Positions 24,235 through 31,686 of a stretch of DNA of 31,807 nucleotides are shown piece by piece. The notes under the pieces are model-generated. The model was not told the DNA's origin. It was given only the letters and a program-made list of their open reading frames with translations, and did not search any database. The stretch is from JACCZX01 sp038216465. Its GTDB lineage: Bacteria; Pseudomonadota; Gammaproteobacteria; Burkholderiales; Burkholderiaceae_F. The stretch lies in the NCBI GenBank assembly GCA_038216465.1, contig JBBQQC010000030.1, positions 1 to 31,807 on the forward strand, read 5' to 3'. Position 1 is the first letter of the stretch, and each line of letters opens with the position of its first letter. Both the position numbers and the translations under genes were made by a program.

Positions 24235-25047
24235 ATGAGGAAAGTCACACGCGTGCTGCTAGGCACTTCGCTCGCGGTATCGTGCACGGTAGCGTCGGCG
24301 CAGCAGAACACCGCCGACGCGATCGCGCGCTACCGGCAGCTTCTGCAGGACGGCAATCCGGCGGAGTTGGTCGTTGCCCGGGGTGAGGGGTTGTGGAAGG
24401 AGAAGCGCGGGCCAAGGAACGCATCGCTCGAGCAATGTGATCTTGGCCTCGGTCCGGGCGTGGTCAAGGGTGCTTACGCGCAGATGCCGCGCTACTTTGC
24501 AGACACCGACCAGGTGATGGACTACGAGAGCCGCGTCGTTCACTGCATGGTTTCGCTGCAAGGTTTTGACTACGCCACCGTGACGAAGAATCCGTATTCG
24601 GGGACTGGCCAGCGGCAAACCGATATTGAGACGCTCGCGGCGTATGGAGTAGAACAGTCGCGCGGAGTGCCGGTCAATATTTCGCAGGAACATCCAAAAG
24701 AGAAGGCCGCGTATGACCGTGGCAAGCAGACGTTTTACATGCGTGCCGGTCCCTATGACTTCTCATGTGCGACGTGCCACGGAGTGACGGGTCAGAGGAT
24801 TCGTCTGCAGGATCTGCCGAACATCGGCGGCAGCAGGGAAGATGCGCAGCGCGCGTTCACCACCTGGCCTGCGTACCGCGTCTCGCAAGGGACATTACGC
24901 TCGATGCAATGGCGCCTGAACGATTGCTTCCGCCAGCAACGCTGGCCGGACCTCGCGTTCGGTTCGCCGGCGTCGATCGATCTGATCACTTTTCTGGGCG
25001 TTAACGCCAACGGCGCGAAGATGGACTCGCCGTCGATCAAGCGCTGA
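24235..25047 (+). CDS. soxA: SoxA, monohaem-type catalytic subunit of SoxAX
   Basis: Secreted cytochrome c of 270 residues; with SoxX it couples thiosulfate to the SoxY cysteine. Signal peptide ends near ASAQQ. Only one haem motif exists, CATCH (178-182). In dihaem SoxA proteins an N-terminal CxxCH is present; here the corresponding domain retains only Cys 68 (LEQCDLG) and Cys 104 (VVHCMVS), which probably form a disulfide. The catalytic haem ligand that becomes persulfidated is the cysteine of LNDCFRQQRWP (Cys 231). PNIGGSREDAQRAFTTWPAYR is typical. It lies 56 bases after soxZ and seven before soxX. Confidence 0.94.
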   Translation: MRKVTRVLLGTSLAVSCTVASAQQNTADAIARYRQLLQDGNPAELVVARGEGLWKEKRGPRNASLEQCDLGLGPGVVKGAYAQMPRYFADTDQVMDYESRVVHCMVSLQGFDYATVTKNPYSGTGQRQTDIETLAAYGVEQSRGVPVNISQEHPKEKAAYDRGKQTFYMRAGPYDFSCATCHGVTGQRIRLQDLPNIGGSREDAQRAFTTWPAYRVSQGTLRSMQWRLNDCFRQQRWPDLAFGSPASIDLITFLGVNANGAKMDSPSIKR

Positions 25048-25054
25048 GGGAATT

Positions 25055-25681
25055 ATGAAACGCAAACTTGTATTGCCGATGCTGGCAATGGTGCTCGGTG
25101 CAGCACTTGTCAGTTGTGCGGTCTACACCGAGCCGACGCGCGAAGAAACACTGCAGGTCGTCAAGAGCTCGTTTCGCGAGCGGGGAATTGCCAAGCTCGA
25201 TCGGCTGAATCAGTCTGAACTGCAGATCGCTTGCTCGGAGGCGTCGCTGACCGGTAAGGATCCACCGCAGGCCGTGCGCGCGCGGCTCGAACGGCAGGCG
25301 CTGGCGGCGGTGAAATTCCCGGCCGACGGTCAGTACTTGGGTGATTTCAAATCGGGAGAGCGGATCGCGCAAACGGGAGTCGGCATGCAATGGAGCGATT
25401 CCGCTACGACGGTTGCAGGCGGCAACTGCTATGCGTGCCATGAGATTTCGCCGCAGGAGATCGCGTTCGGCAACATCGGGCCGTCGCTAAAGGGCTACGG
25501 CAAGCTGCGCGGCAATTCGCCCGCCGTCGTGACGTACACCTGGGGCAAGCTATGGAACTCGCACGCATACAACGCGTGCTCGCAGATGCCGCGCTACGGC
25601 GACGCGAATATCCTGACGACGGCGCAAATCAAGGACCTGATGGCGCTGCTGCTCGACCCTAACTCGCCGGTCAACAAGTAG
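25055..25681 (+). CDS. soxX: SoxX, cytochrome c subunit of SoxAX, probable lipoprotein
   Basis: A 208-residue monohaem cytochrome c. The haem motif is CYACH (125-129) and the methionine ligand is in ACSQMPRYG (Met 178). GNIGPSLKGYGKLRG is a family block. The N-terminus MKRKLVLPMLAMVLGAALVSC fits a lipoprotein signal with lipobox LVSC (Cys 21), so it may be anchored in a membrane rather than free in the periplasm. About 100 residues separate the lipobox from the haem domain, a longer N-terminal region than in the shortest SoxX proteins, as found in the group partnered with monohaem SoxA. Confidence 0.93.
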   Translation: MKRKLVLPMLAMVLGAALVSCAVYTEPTREETLQVVKSSFRERGIAKLDRLNQSELQIACSEASLTGKDPPQAVRARLERQALAAVKFPADGQYLGDFKSGERIAQTGVGMQWSDSATTVAGGNCYACHEISPQEIAFGNIGPSLKGYGKLRGNSPAVVTYTWGKLWNSHAYNACSQMPRYGDANILTTAQIKDLMALLLDPNSPVNK

Positions 25682-25700
25682 CTTTTTTGCGCGAGGTGTA

Positions 25701-26192
25701 GTGCACAAATTGCTGTTCGCGTTGCTGGGTGTGCTTCTGCTGAATGCCACCTCGGCGCCGGCGCAGACGCGGGGTGAAGTCGGAAGCACGGTGGCGTGGC
25801 GTGATATCGCGTTGCTCGACGGTCGAACGCTGTCGGCGGCCGAACTCAATGGAAATGCTGTGGTTGTGCAGATCTGGGCATCGTGGTGTCCGTTTTGCAA
25901 TCTGCAGAATCCGCACGTACAGAAACTTCACGACGCCTACGACGACCGCGGGCTCAAGGTGCTGGCGTTTTCAATCGACAGTACGGAGCAGGCGGCGCAG
26001 CAATATCTAGCGCAGCGCGGATACACGTTCAACGTTGCAATGCGCAGCGCCGATGTTGATCGCTGGTTCGGCCGCCATCGGACCCTGCCCGAGACGTACG
26101 TCGTTGATGCGAAAGGTAGGGTTGTGTTCGTCCACCGCGGTGAGTTATTTGCCGAAGACATCGCGGCACTGTCGCGCTTCGCAACAAAGTAG
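25701..26192 (+). CDS. Periplasmic TlpA/ResA-like thioredoxin in the sox operon
   Basis: A 163-residue secreted thioredoxin-fold protein. Signal peptide MHKLLFALLGVLLLNATSA ends near PAQ. The redox motif is WASWCPFCNLQNP (Cys 63 and 66), followed by VLAFSIDSTEQAAQQYLAQ and the cis-proline segment TLPETYVVDAKGRVVF, as in TlpA-like reductases. The GTG start follows GAGGTG, 19 bases after soxX. Thioredoxins in sox loci keep the SoxY cysteine or c-type haem cysteines reduced; which client applies here is inferred. It differs in type from the second thioredoxin encoded after soxB. Confidence 0.87.
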   Translation: MHKLLFALLGVLLLNATSAPAQTRGEVGSTVAWRDIALLDGRTLSAAELNGNAVVVQIWASWCPFCNLQNPHVQKLHDAYDDRGLKVLAFSIDSTEQAAQQYLAQRGYTFNVAMRSADVDRWFGRHRTLPETYVVDAKGRVVFVHRGELFAEDIAALSRFATK

Positions 26193-26316
26193 CAGCCAGA
26201 TGAAAAGCGTAGCGAGCAGCCTCGAGCTTGCGCTGAGGAGCGGAGGCATACGAAGGTACGTTGAGCACCGGAGGCGCAAGATCGGGGCGCGCAGTAGCTT
26301 TGCACCAGGCTGCTAG
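26193..26316 (+). other. 124-base gap before soxB with repeat-like sequence and a doubtful 38-codon ORF
   Basis: This stretch interrupts an otherwise tightly packed operon. It holds two similar units, GAGGAGCGGAGGC near 26240 and GAGCACCGGAGGC near 26264. An ORF at 26200-26316 encodes an arginine-rich peptide containing RSGGIRRYVEHRRRK and ends in TAG directly against the soxB start. It lacks a ribosome site and is more likely a dispersed intergenic repeat than a gene. The soxB ribosome site would have to lie at its end. Confidence 0.4.
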
Positions 26317-28035
26317 GTGGACCGCCGCGAATTCCTGCAAGTGCTGGCGGTCGCTGCGTCGGCGGGTATGCCAATCACCGCGCGTGATGCGCTTGCTGCC
26401 GCGCCAGCCGCAACGGCAATGTACGAGGTGCCGCGCTTCGGCAATGTTCATTTTCTGCACTTCACCGATTGCCACGCGCAACTGCTGCCGATTCACTTCC
26501 GCGAGCCAAGCGTCAACCTCGGGGTAGGCACAGCCTACGGCCAGCCACCCCATCTTGTCGGCGAGCACCTGCTGCGACACTTCAACATCGCGCCCGGCAC
26601 AAGGCAGGCGCACGCTTTCACGTACCTGGATTTCGTACAAGCCGCGCGCGCCTATGGCAAGGTCGGCGGCTTTGCGCATCTGTCGACATTGGTCAAGCAA
26701 TTGAAGGTGGGGCGGCCGGGTGCGCTTCTGCTCGACGGCGGTGACTCGTGGCAGGGTTCGGCGACTGCGCTGTGGACCAACGCGCAGGACATGGTCGACG
26801 CAAACAAGCTGCTCGGTGTCGATGTAATGACCGCGCATTGGGAGATGACCTACGGCGCCCGGCGTGTCCAGGAAATTGTCGAAAAGGACTTCAAAGGACG
26901 CATCGACTTCATCGCGCAGAACATTAAGACCGCGGACTTCGGCGATCCGGTGTTTGAGCCTTACGCATTCAAAGAGATGAACGGGGTCAGCATCGCCATC
27001 GTCGGCCAGGCGTTCCCGTATACCCCGATCGCGAATCCGCGCTACTTCGTGCCCGACTGGACCTTCGGCATCCAGGAGGAGAACATGCAGAAGATGATTG
27101 ACGAGGTGCGCGGCAAAGGTGCACGGGTCGTCGTCGTGTTGTCGCACAACGGCATGGACGTCGACCTGAAAATGGCGGCGCGTGTGCGCGGTATCGACGC
27201 CATCCTCGGTGGTCACACGCACGACGGCGTGCCGCAACCGACGCTGGTAAGCAACGGCGGCGGCTCGACGCTGGTGACCAATGCCGGCAGCAACGGCAAG
27301 TTCCTCGGGGTGCTGGATTTCAGCGTCAGCGGCGGCAAGGTCAGTGATTACCGTTACAAGCTGCTTCCGATCTTTGCCAATCTGTTGCCCGCCGACGCCG
27401 CCATGTCGGCATACATCGAGCGCGTGCGCGCCCCATTTGCGCCGCGGCTGGCGCAGAAGCTCGCGGTGACCGAAGGGCTGCTGTACCGGCGCGGTAATTT
27501 CAACGGCACATTTGACCAGTTAGTTTGCGATGCGCTGATGCAGGTACGCGGCGCAGAGATTGCCTTCTCGCCGGGCTTTCGGTGGGGGACTTCGTTATTG
27601 CCAGGGCAATCCATCACGATCGAGCATCTGATGGATCAGACGGCGATCACGTACCCGCATACAACGCTCAGCGACTTAAGCGGCGCGACGATCAAGACCA
27701 TCCTCGAGGATGTCGCCGACAATTTGTTCAACCCGGATCCGTATCTGCAGCAGGGTGGCGACATGGTGCGCGTTGGCGGATTGCAGTATTCGATCGATCC
27801 ATCCGCGAATATTGGAGGCCGCATCGGCGACCTCCGCCTGCGCGGTGCGCCGCTCGATGCCGACAAGATCTACAAAGTAGCGGGGTGGGCGCCGGTGGCC
27901 GAGGGAGCGAGCGGCGAGCCGATCTGGGAAGTCGTCGCGACCTACATGAAGGATCGCAAGGTACTGCAGTTGCCGCGGCTGAATCTGCCTGCGATCAAAG
28001 GCGTCCAAGCGAATCCGGGCATCGCGCCGGCATGA
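26317..28035 (+). CDS. soxB: SoxB, manganese-dependent sulfate thiol esterase
   Basis: Periplasmic hydrolase of 572 residues that releases sulfate from SoxY-bound sulfonate. A Tat leader opens MDRREFLQVLAVAASAG. Dimetal motifs of the calcineurin/5'-nucleotidase fold are FLHFTDCHAQLLP (Asp 51, His 53), LLDGGDSWQGSATALW (Asp 143), AHWEMTYG, VVLSHNGMDVD and ILGGHTHDGVP. The C-terminal 5'-nucleotidase-type domain includes FNGTFDQLVCDAL and SFSPGFRWG-like AFSPGFRWG. The start is GTG at 26317 with only a weak upstream ribosome site, directly after the repeat-like gap. The stop overlaps the next thioredoxin gene as ATGA. This is the standard marker gene for thiosulfate oxidation. Confidence 0.96.
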   Translation: MDRREFLQVLAVAASAGMPITARDALAAAPAATAMYEVPRFGNVHFLHFTDCHAQLLPIHFREPSVNLGVGTAYGQPPHLVGEHLLRHFNIAPGTRQAHAFTYLDFVQAARAYGKVGGFAHLSTLVKQLKVGRPGALLLDGGDSWQGSATALWTNAQDMVDANKLLGVDVMTAHWEMTYGARRVQEIVEKDFKGRIDFIAQNIKTADFGDPVFEPYAFKEMNGVSIAIVGQAFPYTPIANPRYFVPDWTFGIQEENMQKMIDEVRGKGARVVVVLSHNGMDVDLKMAARVRGIDAILGGHTHDGVPQPTLVSNGGGSTLVTNAGSNGKFLGVLDFSVSGGKVSDYRYKLLPIFANLLPADAAMSAYIERVRAPFAPRLAQKLAVTEGLLYRRGNFNGTFDQLVCDALMQVRGAEIAFSPGFRWGTSLLPGQSITIEHLMDQTAITYPHTTLSDLSGATIKTILEDVADNLFNPDPYLQQGGDMVRVGGLQYSIDPSANIGGRIGDLRLRGAPLDADKIYKVAGWAPVAEGASGEPIWEVVATYMKDRKVLQLPRLNLPAIKGVQANPGIAPA

Positions 28036-28526
28036 TGCGCCCCGATCGCAGGCGCGCGTTGCTGGCGCTGCTGCTGGGGCCTGGCATGCTGCGCGCGCAG
28101 ATTGCCGACGAGCACCTGTCGCCGCTCGTCGACTTGCGAGCGGTTTCGAATGCGGTAGCGCGCTTCAAGGCTCCGCTGTTGGTTCTGTTCAGCACGCCTG
28201 GGTGCCCGTTCTGTCGTGAAGTCCGGCGTAACTATCTCGTTCCGCGCGTAGACGAGCAGGCCGGCCGGGCGATGCCCGAGCTGCTTTTGTACGAAACCGA
28301 TATCACGTCCGAGCGGACGATCATCGATCTGGCCGGTGCCCGCATTACCGAAGTGGTATTTGCGCGCCGTTATCACGTGCGTGTGGTGCCCGTGGTTGCA
28401 TTGCTCGATGCTTCGATGCGGCAGCTTGTCGAGCCGCTGGTCGGTTTGGACCGCTCGGGTTTCTACGAGGGCTACCTTACGTCGGCGCTCGACGCGGCAC
28501 GCAAACATCTGCGGCAAAATTCGTAG
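28032..28526 (+). CDS. SoxW-like periplasmic thioredoxin
   Basis: A 164-residue thioredoxin-fold protein coupled to soxB by an ATGA overlap. An arginine-rich N-terminus (MMRPDRRRA) precedes the hydrophobic stretch LLALLLGPGML, a plausible export signal ending RAQ. The redox site is FSTPGCPFCREVRRNYLVP (Cys 58 and 61). Later, FARRYHVRVVPVVALLD contains the cis-proline loop, and LVGLDRSGFYEGYLTSALD closes the fold. This layout resembles SoxW/DsbC-type thioredoxins, different from the TlpA-type protein upstream. It probably supplies reductant to SoxYZ. The exact name (SoxW or SoxS) cannot be settled from sequence alone. Confidence 0.82.
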   Translation: MMRPDRRRALLALLLGPGMLRAQIADEHLSPLVDLRAVSNAVARFKAPLLVLFSTPGCPFCREVRRNYLVPRVDEQAGRAMPELLLYETDITSERTIIDLAGARITEVVFARRYHVRVVPVVALLDASMRQLVEPLVGLDRSGFYEGYLTSALDAARKHLRQNS

Positions 28527-28602
28527 TCTGTCAACGGCCGCCGTGCGTTGTGGAGGCTGGCGCTAATCTCACGAGATGCCGACGCGTCACAAGGAGTGTT
28601 CG

Positions 28603-29109
28603 ATGAAGCAAAGAATCTTGGCTTTGTATACCGCAGTGGCGCTGATGCTCGGCGTCAGCGCGTCGGGCGCCGCGCAAGTGCGCGCGGCCGACGAGGCCCC
28701 GCCCGAAGCCGTCTCGCGTTACGTGGTGGGAACCCGTCTTGGCTACATTACCTGCAGCAACAAGTATCGCGACTATGTCGACAAGTACGATCGCTTCGCG
28801 CTGGTCAACGAGGGCCAGAACACGGTGACTGGCTCGCCGCCGTCCGACGAAGACTATCGGACCTGCGTACAGGAGACGCTGCTGAAGGGTCGTGGCATGT
28901 ACGGGCCCGCCTCAAAGCAGGCGGCGACTACCGCAGCGAAGTCGGCGCTGAAAGACTATCAGACCGCGTGGGAGAGCTCGCTTTCGAATCTAGGACGCGC
29001 CGGCGGTGAAAAACCTGCCGAATACCGCTCACGGCAAAGCAAAGTACTGGCACGGCTCGATGAGTTGCAACGAAAAGTTGAAGCGCAGGCCCAGGTGCAC
29101 GCGCGCTAG
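28603..29109 (+). CDS. Small secreted protein of unknown function in the sox locus
   Basis: I do not recognise this 168-residue protein. ATG at 28603 follows AAGGAG, and a signal peptide (MKQRILALYTAVALMLGV onward, cleavage near VRA-AD) is clear. The mature part has two cysteines, GYITCSNKYRDYV (Cys 51) and YRTCVQETLLKGR (Cys 88), which could form one disulfide. There is no CxxCH haem motif. The C-terminal 60 residues are charged and helical (SKVLARLDELQRKVEAQAQ), perhaps a short coiled coil. It lies between the soxB-thioredoxin pair and the sulfite dehydrogenase genes on the same strand, so a periplasmic accessory role in sulfur oxidation is possible but unproven. Confidence 0.8.
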   Translation: MKQRILALYTAVALMLGVSASGAAQVRAADEAPPEAVSRYVVGTRLGYITCSNKYRDYVDKYDRFALVNEGQNTVTGSPPSDEDYRTCVQETLLKGRGMYGPASKQAATTAAKSALKDYQTAWESSLSNLGRAGGEKPAEYRSRQSKVLARLDELQRKVEAQAQVHAR

Positions 29110-29199
29110 TTTGTGTGATACGTTTTCAGGCTACGCGCAGAGAGCCGAATCGCGCCAGGCGTACGCTCTCGCGTTTCTATGTCTGCTGAGGAGCCCTTG

Positions 29200-30420
29200 A
29201 TGACCCACGCCACCGATTTATCCCGCCGAAAAATGCTTGCCGCGGGCTCCGGCGCCCTCGCTGCCGCAGGCCTGGCGGGCGCTTCGCGAGTTGTCGCGCA
29301 GACCACGCCGGCGGCGCCTGCTTCGACATCGGTCCCGAAGTTGCCCGCGTATGTTGCATGGAAAGATCCGGACAGCCTGATCATGCATTCGCCGACCACG
29401 ATTGAAACCAAGCGCGCCGCGCTGGGTTCAAGCATCACGTCCTCCGACCGGCTGTATATCCGGAACAATCTGGCTGCACCCGACGTTTCGATCGTCGCCA
29501 ATCGCGATGCGTGGCAGCTCGCTGTGGAAGGGGTACGCCAACCACGCACTTTAACGGTGGCGGAATTGAAAACGCTTGGGCTGGAAAACATTGCGATGGT
29601 TCTGCAATGTTCGGGCAATGGTCGCGCATACTTTCCGAGCAAGCCCGCCGGCACAAAGTGGCAGGTCGGCGCATCGGGTAATGTCATATGGAGCGGCGCA
29701 CCGTTACGCGCAGTTGCCGAAGCGCTGGGCGGGCCAACCGCAGGTATGCGCTTCATTACCGGTACCGGAGGCGAGAAATTGCCCGACGGCGTTGATCCGA
29801 AATCGGTCATCGTCGAGCGCTCGGTGCCGATCAGCGCGCTCGAGGATGCATTGCTCGCGTGGGAAATGAACGGCGAGCCTGTGCCGCACGCCCATGGTGG
29901 CCCGCTGCGATTGATTATTCCCGGCTATAGCGGCGTTAATAACATCAAGTACATCAAGCGGCTCGCGTTCACACGCGATGAAACCGACGCCGGGATTCAG
30001 ACCACTCGTTACCGCATTGCGCCGGTGGGAACCAAGGAGAATCCGAGCCAGCCCCCGGTGTGGGAGATGGGTCCGAAGTCATGGATCAATTCGCCATCGC
30101 CCGACGCGGGTGCGGTCAAGCGCGGTTGGGTGCAAATCAACGGCGTCGCGATGGGCGGCATGCAGGCGCCGCGCCGGGTGGATGTGTCGCTTGATGGCGG
30201 CAAGACGTGGCGCGAAGCGAGCTTTATCGGACCGAATCTCGGGCGCTACTCGTGGCGGCCGTTTGTATTGCAAGCGGAACTGAAGCCGGGTGCGTATGTG
30301 CTGGCATCGCGCGTTACGGATTCGCAGGGCAGAGTGCAGGTCGAGACCACGCCCGACAATGTCGGCGGCTATCTGAACAGCGGCTGGCGCGCGCATGCAT
30401 TCAGTATCAACGTGGCCTGA
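29200..30420 (+). CDS. sorA: SorA-type sulfite dehydrogenase, molybdopterin subunit
   Basis: Periplasmic sulfite-oxidase-family enzyme of 406 residues. The twin-arginine leader is DLSRRKMLAAGSGALAAAG. The molybdenum Cys 137 lies in MVLQCSGNGRAYF. Further blocks are ALLAWEMNGEPVPHAHGGP, LRLIIPGYSGVNNIKYIKR and the dimerisation-domain motif VDVSLDGGKTWREASF. It differs from the SoxC of this operon, whose site is ECGANGG, and matches SorA-like sulfite:cytochrome c oxidoreductases. ATG at 29200 follows GAGGAG; an ATG seven codons earlier lies upstream of that site. A monohaem cytochrome gene follows immediately. It would oxidise sulfite, including any freed by the sulfo-lyase upstream. Confidence 0.9.
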   Translation: MTHATDLSRRKMLAAGSGALAAAGLAGASRVVAQTTPAAPASTSVPKLPAYVAWKDPDSLIMHSPTTIETKRAALGSSITSSDRLYIRNNLAAPDVSIVANRDAWQLAVEGVRQPRTLTVAELKTLGLENIAMVLQCSGNGRAYFPSKPAGTKWQVGASGNVIWSGAPLRAVAEALGGPTAGMRFITGTGGEKLPDGVDPKSVIVERSVPISALEDALLAWEMNGEPVPHAHGGPLRLIIPGYSGVNNIKYIKRLAFTRDETDAGIQTTRYRIAPVGTKENPSQPPVWEMGPKSWINSPSPDAGAVKRGWVQINGVAMGGMQAPRRVDVSLDGGKTWREASFIGPNLGRYSWRPFVLQAELKPGAYVLASRVTDSQGRVQVETTPDNVGGYLNSGWRAHAFSINVA

Positions 30421-30423
30421 AGG

Positions 30424-30750
30424 TTGACTACGCGCGTCATCATCGCCCGCATCGCTGCAGTATCGGCGCTGGCAGCTCCGATCGTTGGGTGGGCTGCCGA
30501 CGACGACCCGGGCCGCCGGCTGTTCCTCAAAGACGCCACCCCGGCGTGTGCGATCTGCCACACGCTGGCCGACGCCGATGCCTCCGGAAAAATCGGCCCA
30601 TCACTTGACGAGCTGAAGCCCGATGCGCAGCGCGTGACGCAGGCAGTGAAAGCCGGCATCGGCGCGATGCCGCCGTACTCGCAGCTGTCCGAAGATCAGG
30701 TGCAAGCGATTGCGCGCTACGTCGCGCGCGCTGCGGCTGCCTCGAAATAA
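30424..30750 (+). CDS. sorB: Monohaem cytochrome c, SorB-like electron acceptor of sulfite dehydrogenase
   Basis: A 108-residue secreted class I cytochrome c. Signal peptide TTRVIIARIAAVSALAAPIV ends near GWAAD. The haem motif is CAICH (42-46); GKIGPSLDEL and IGAMPPYSQLSEDQVQAI supply the distal methionine. The start is a TTG three bases after the sorA stop and in the same frame; no ATG or GTG is available before the signal peptide, and no spaced ribosome site is seen, so translation probably depends on sorA. SorAB enzymes pass electrons from sulfite to this haem and on to a terminal oxidase. Confidence 0.87.
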   Translation: MTTRVIIARIAAVSALAAPIVGWAADDDPGRRLFLKDATPACAICHTLADADASGKIGPSLDELKPDAQRVTQAVKAGIGAMPPYSQLSEDQVQAIARYVARAAAASK

Positions 30751-30780
30751 TTCGCCGGCGTCGGGCAGAATCGCGACTTC

Positions 30781-30870
30781 GGAGGCGTGGCCGAGCGGTT
30801 TAAGGCACCGGTCTTGAAAACCGGCAAGGGCGTAAGTCCTTCGTGAGTTCGAATCTCACCGCCTCCGCCA
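30781..30870 (+). tRNA. tRNA-Ser (anticodon TGA), CCA encoded
   Basis: The acceptor arm GGAGGCG (30781-30787) pairs with CGCCTCC (30860-30866), followed by discriminator G and genomic CCA. The anticodon stem CCGGT/ACCGG encloses the loop CTTGAAA with TGA at 30815-30817, reading UCA codons. A long variable arm (about 30825-30843) is typical of serine tRNAs, and the T loop GTTCGAATC is canonical. Confidence 0.97.
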
Positions 30871-30881
30871 ATAAGCGCGTC

Positions 30882-30915
30882 GCCCGCTCGCGATGCTGTC
30901 GCGCCGCGTTCGGGC
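30882..30915 (+). terminator. Candidate hairpin downstream of tRNA-Ser
   Basis: GCCCG (30882-30886) pairs with CGGGC (30911-30915) around an inner stem CGCGA/TCGCG with a five-base loop. It begins 11 bases after the tRNA CCA. No T tract follows, so it may be a weak terminator or a processing signal. The rest of the gap up to 31053 shows no gene. Confidence 0.3.
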
Positions 30916-31053
30916 CTCGGAGTCCATCCAAATTGCCCGTTCTTTATTCGCTAGCTCGCAAATACTGATTGGTCAACGAGGCGTTGCCGTATAGGTGGCC
31001 GGAAAGCGTCCCCTCCATGGAAGGGTTAGGGGTCGCCGGCGTGTTGCACACGT

Positions 31054-31599
31054 TCAGACTTGAAGTGAACCACGGAAGCCCCGAGCAGCGTAGTACGACT
31101 GCGCGCCATTGTGATACACAAACACTCTGCCATAGCGTCGATCGCAGAAGAGGGCACCACCAAGTGCTCGAACGTCAGGCGGCGTTCTCACCCAGCTGGA
31201 CGTTCTTGTATCGAACTCACCGACCTTCTGTAATTCTCGGTACTGCTCCTCTGTCAGGAGGTCAATGCCCATCGCGGCGGCCCTTTCGACTGCGCTGCCC
31301 TCTGGCTTGTTCTCCTTCCGAGACTCAAGTGCTTCACTGTCGTAACAGGAACTTCTGCGTCCCGTGGGACTTTCTGCGGAGCAGTCACAGAACGTGAAGT
31401 GACCTGTCTCCTCGGCGTTACCAATGACGTCCGGTTCACCGCCAGTGACCTCCATCTCTCGAAGCGACCTCAGCGCATCAGGACTCCTTTCGAGTTTGGC
31501 TCGTACTTCGGCCCATGCGACTCCGGGATGCCGATGCGTATTCCATTCAAAGCGAGCCTTCAGTGCCTCAAGCAGCTCTTCCCGTTCCTTCGCCTTCAT
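31054..31599 (-). CDS. DUF4256-family protein
   Basis: A 181-residue cytoplasmic protein recognised as DUF4256 from conserved blocks: LKARFEWNTHRHPGVAWAEV, REMEVTGGEPDVIG, FCDCSAESPTGRRSSCYD, EALESRKENKPEGSAVE, MGIDLLTEEQYRELQ and ALGGALFCDRRYGRVFVYHN. Function of the family is not established. No signal peptide or membrane helix is seen. The start ATG at 31599 keeps the full N-terminal helix (KAKEREELLEALKARF). The gene and its surroundings look lower in GC than the sox region, and it sits beside a tRNA gene, so acquisition by transfer is possible. It shows no link to the sulfur genes. Confidence 0.88.
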   Translation of the reverse strand: MKAKEREELLEALKARFEWNTHRHPGVAWAEVRAKLERSPDALRSLREMEVTGGEPDVIGNAEETGHFTFCDCSAESPTGRRSSCYDSEALESRKENKPEGSAVERAAAMGIDLLTEEQYRELQKVGEFDTRTSSWVRTPPDVRALGGALFCDRRYGRVFVYHNGAQSYYAARGFRGSLQV

Positions 31600-31686
31600 G
31601 GCTTGCCAGTGCTTTGGGGATCAATTGCAGATCAGTGATGTTGCTTGCGTTCACTCAGCGCTCTTTCATGTGCCAAGCCGAGGATG

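Noticed and set aside
26200..26316. 38-codon ORF before soxB as a gene
   Set aside because: No ribosome site, arginine-rich repeat-like product; kept only as a note on the intergenic stretch.
26029..27237. Long open frame on the minus strand opposite soxB
   Set aside because: It mirrors soxB codons in a high-GC genome, has no ribosome site or recognisable domain, and soxB is certain.
31010..31026. CCCTCCATGGAAGGG near-palindrome downstream of the DUF4256 gene as a terminator
   Set aside because: The stem is interrupted and no T tract follows on the minus strand.
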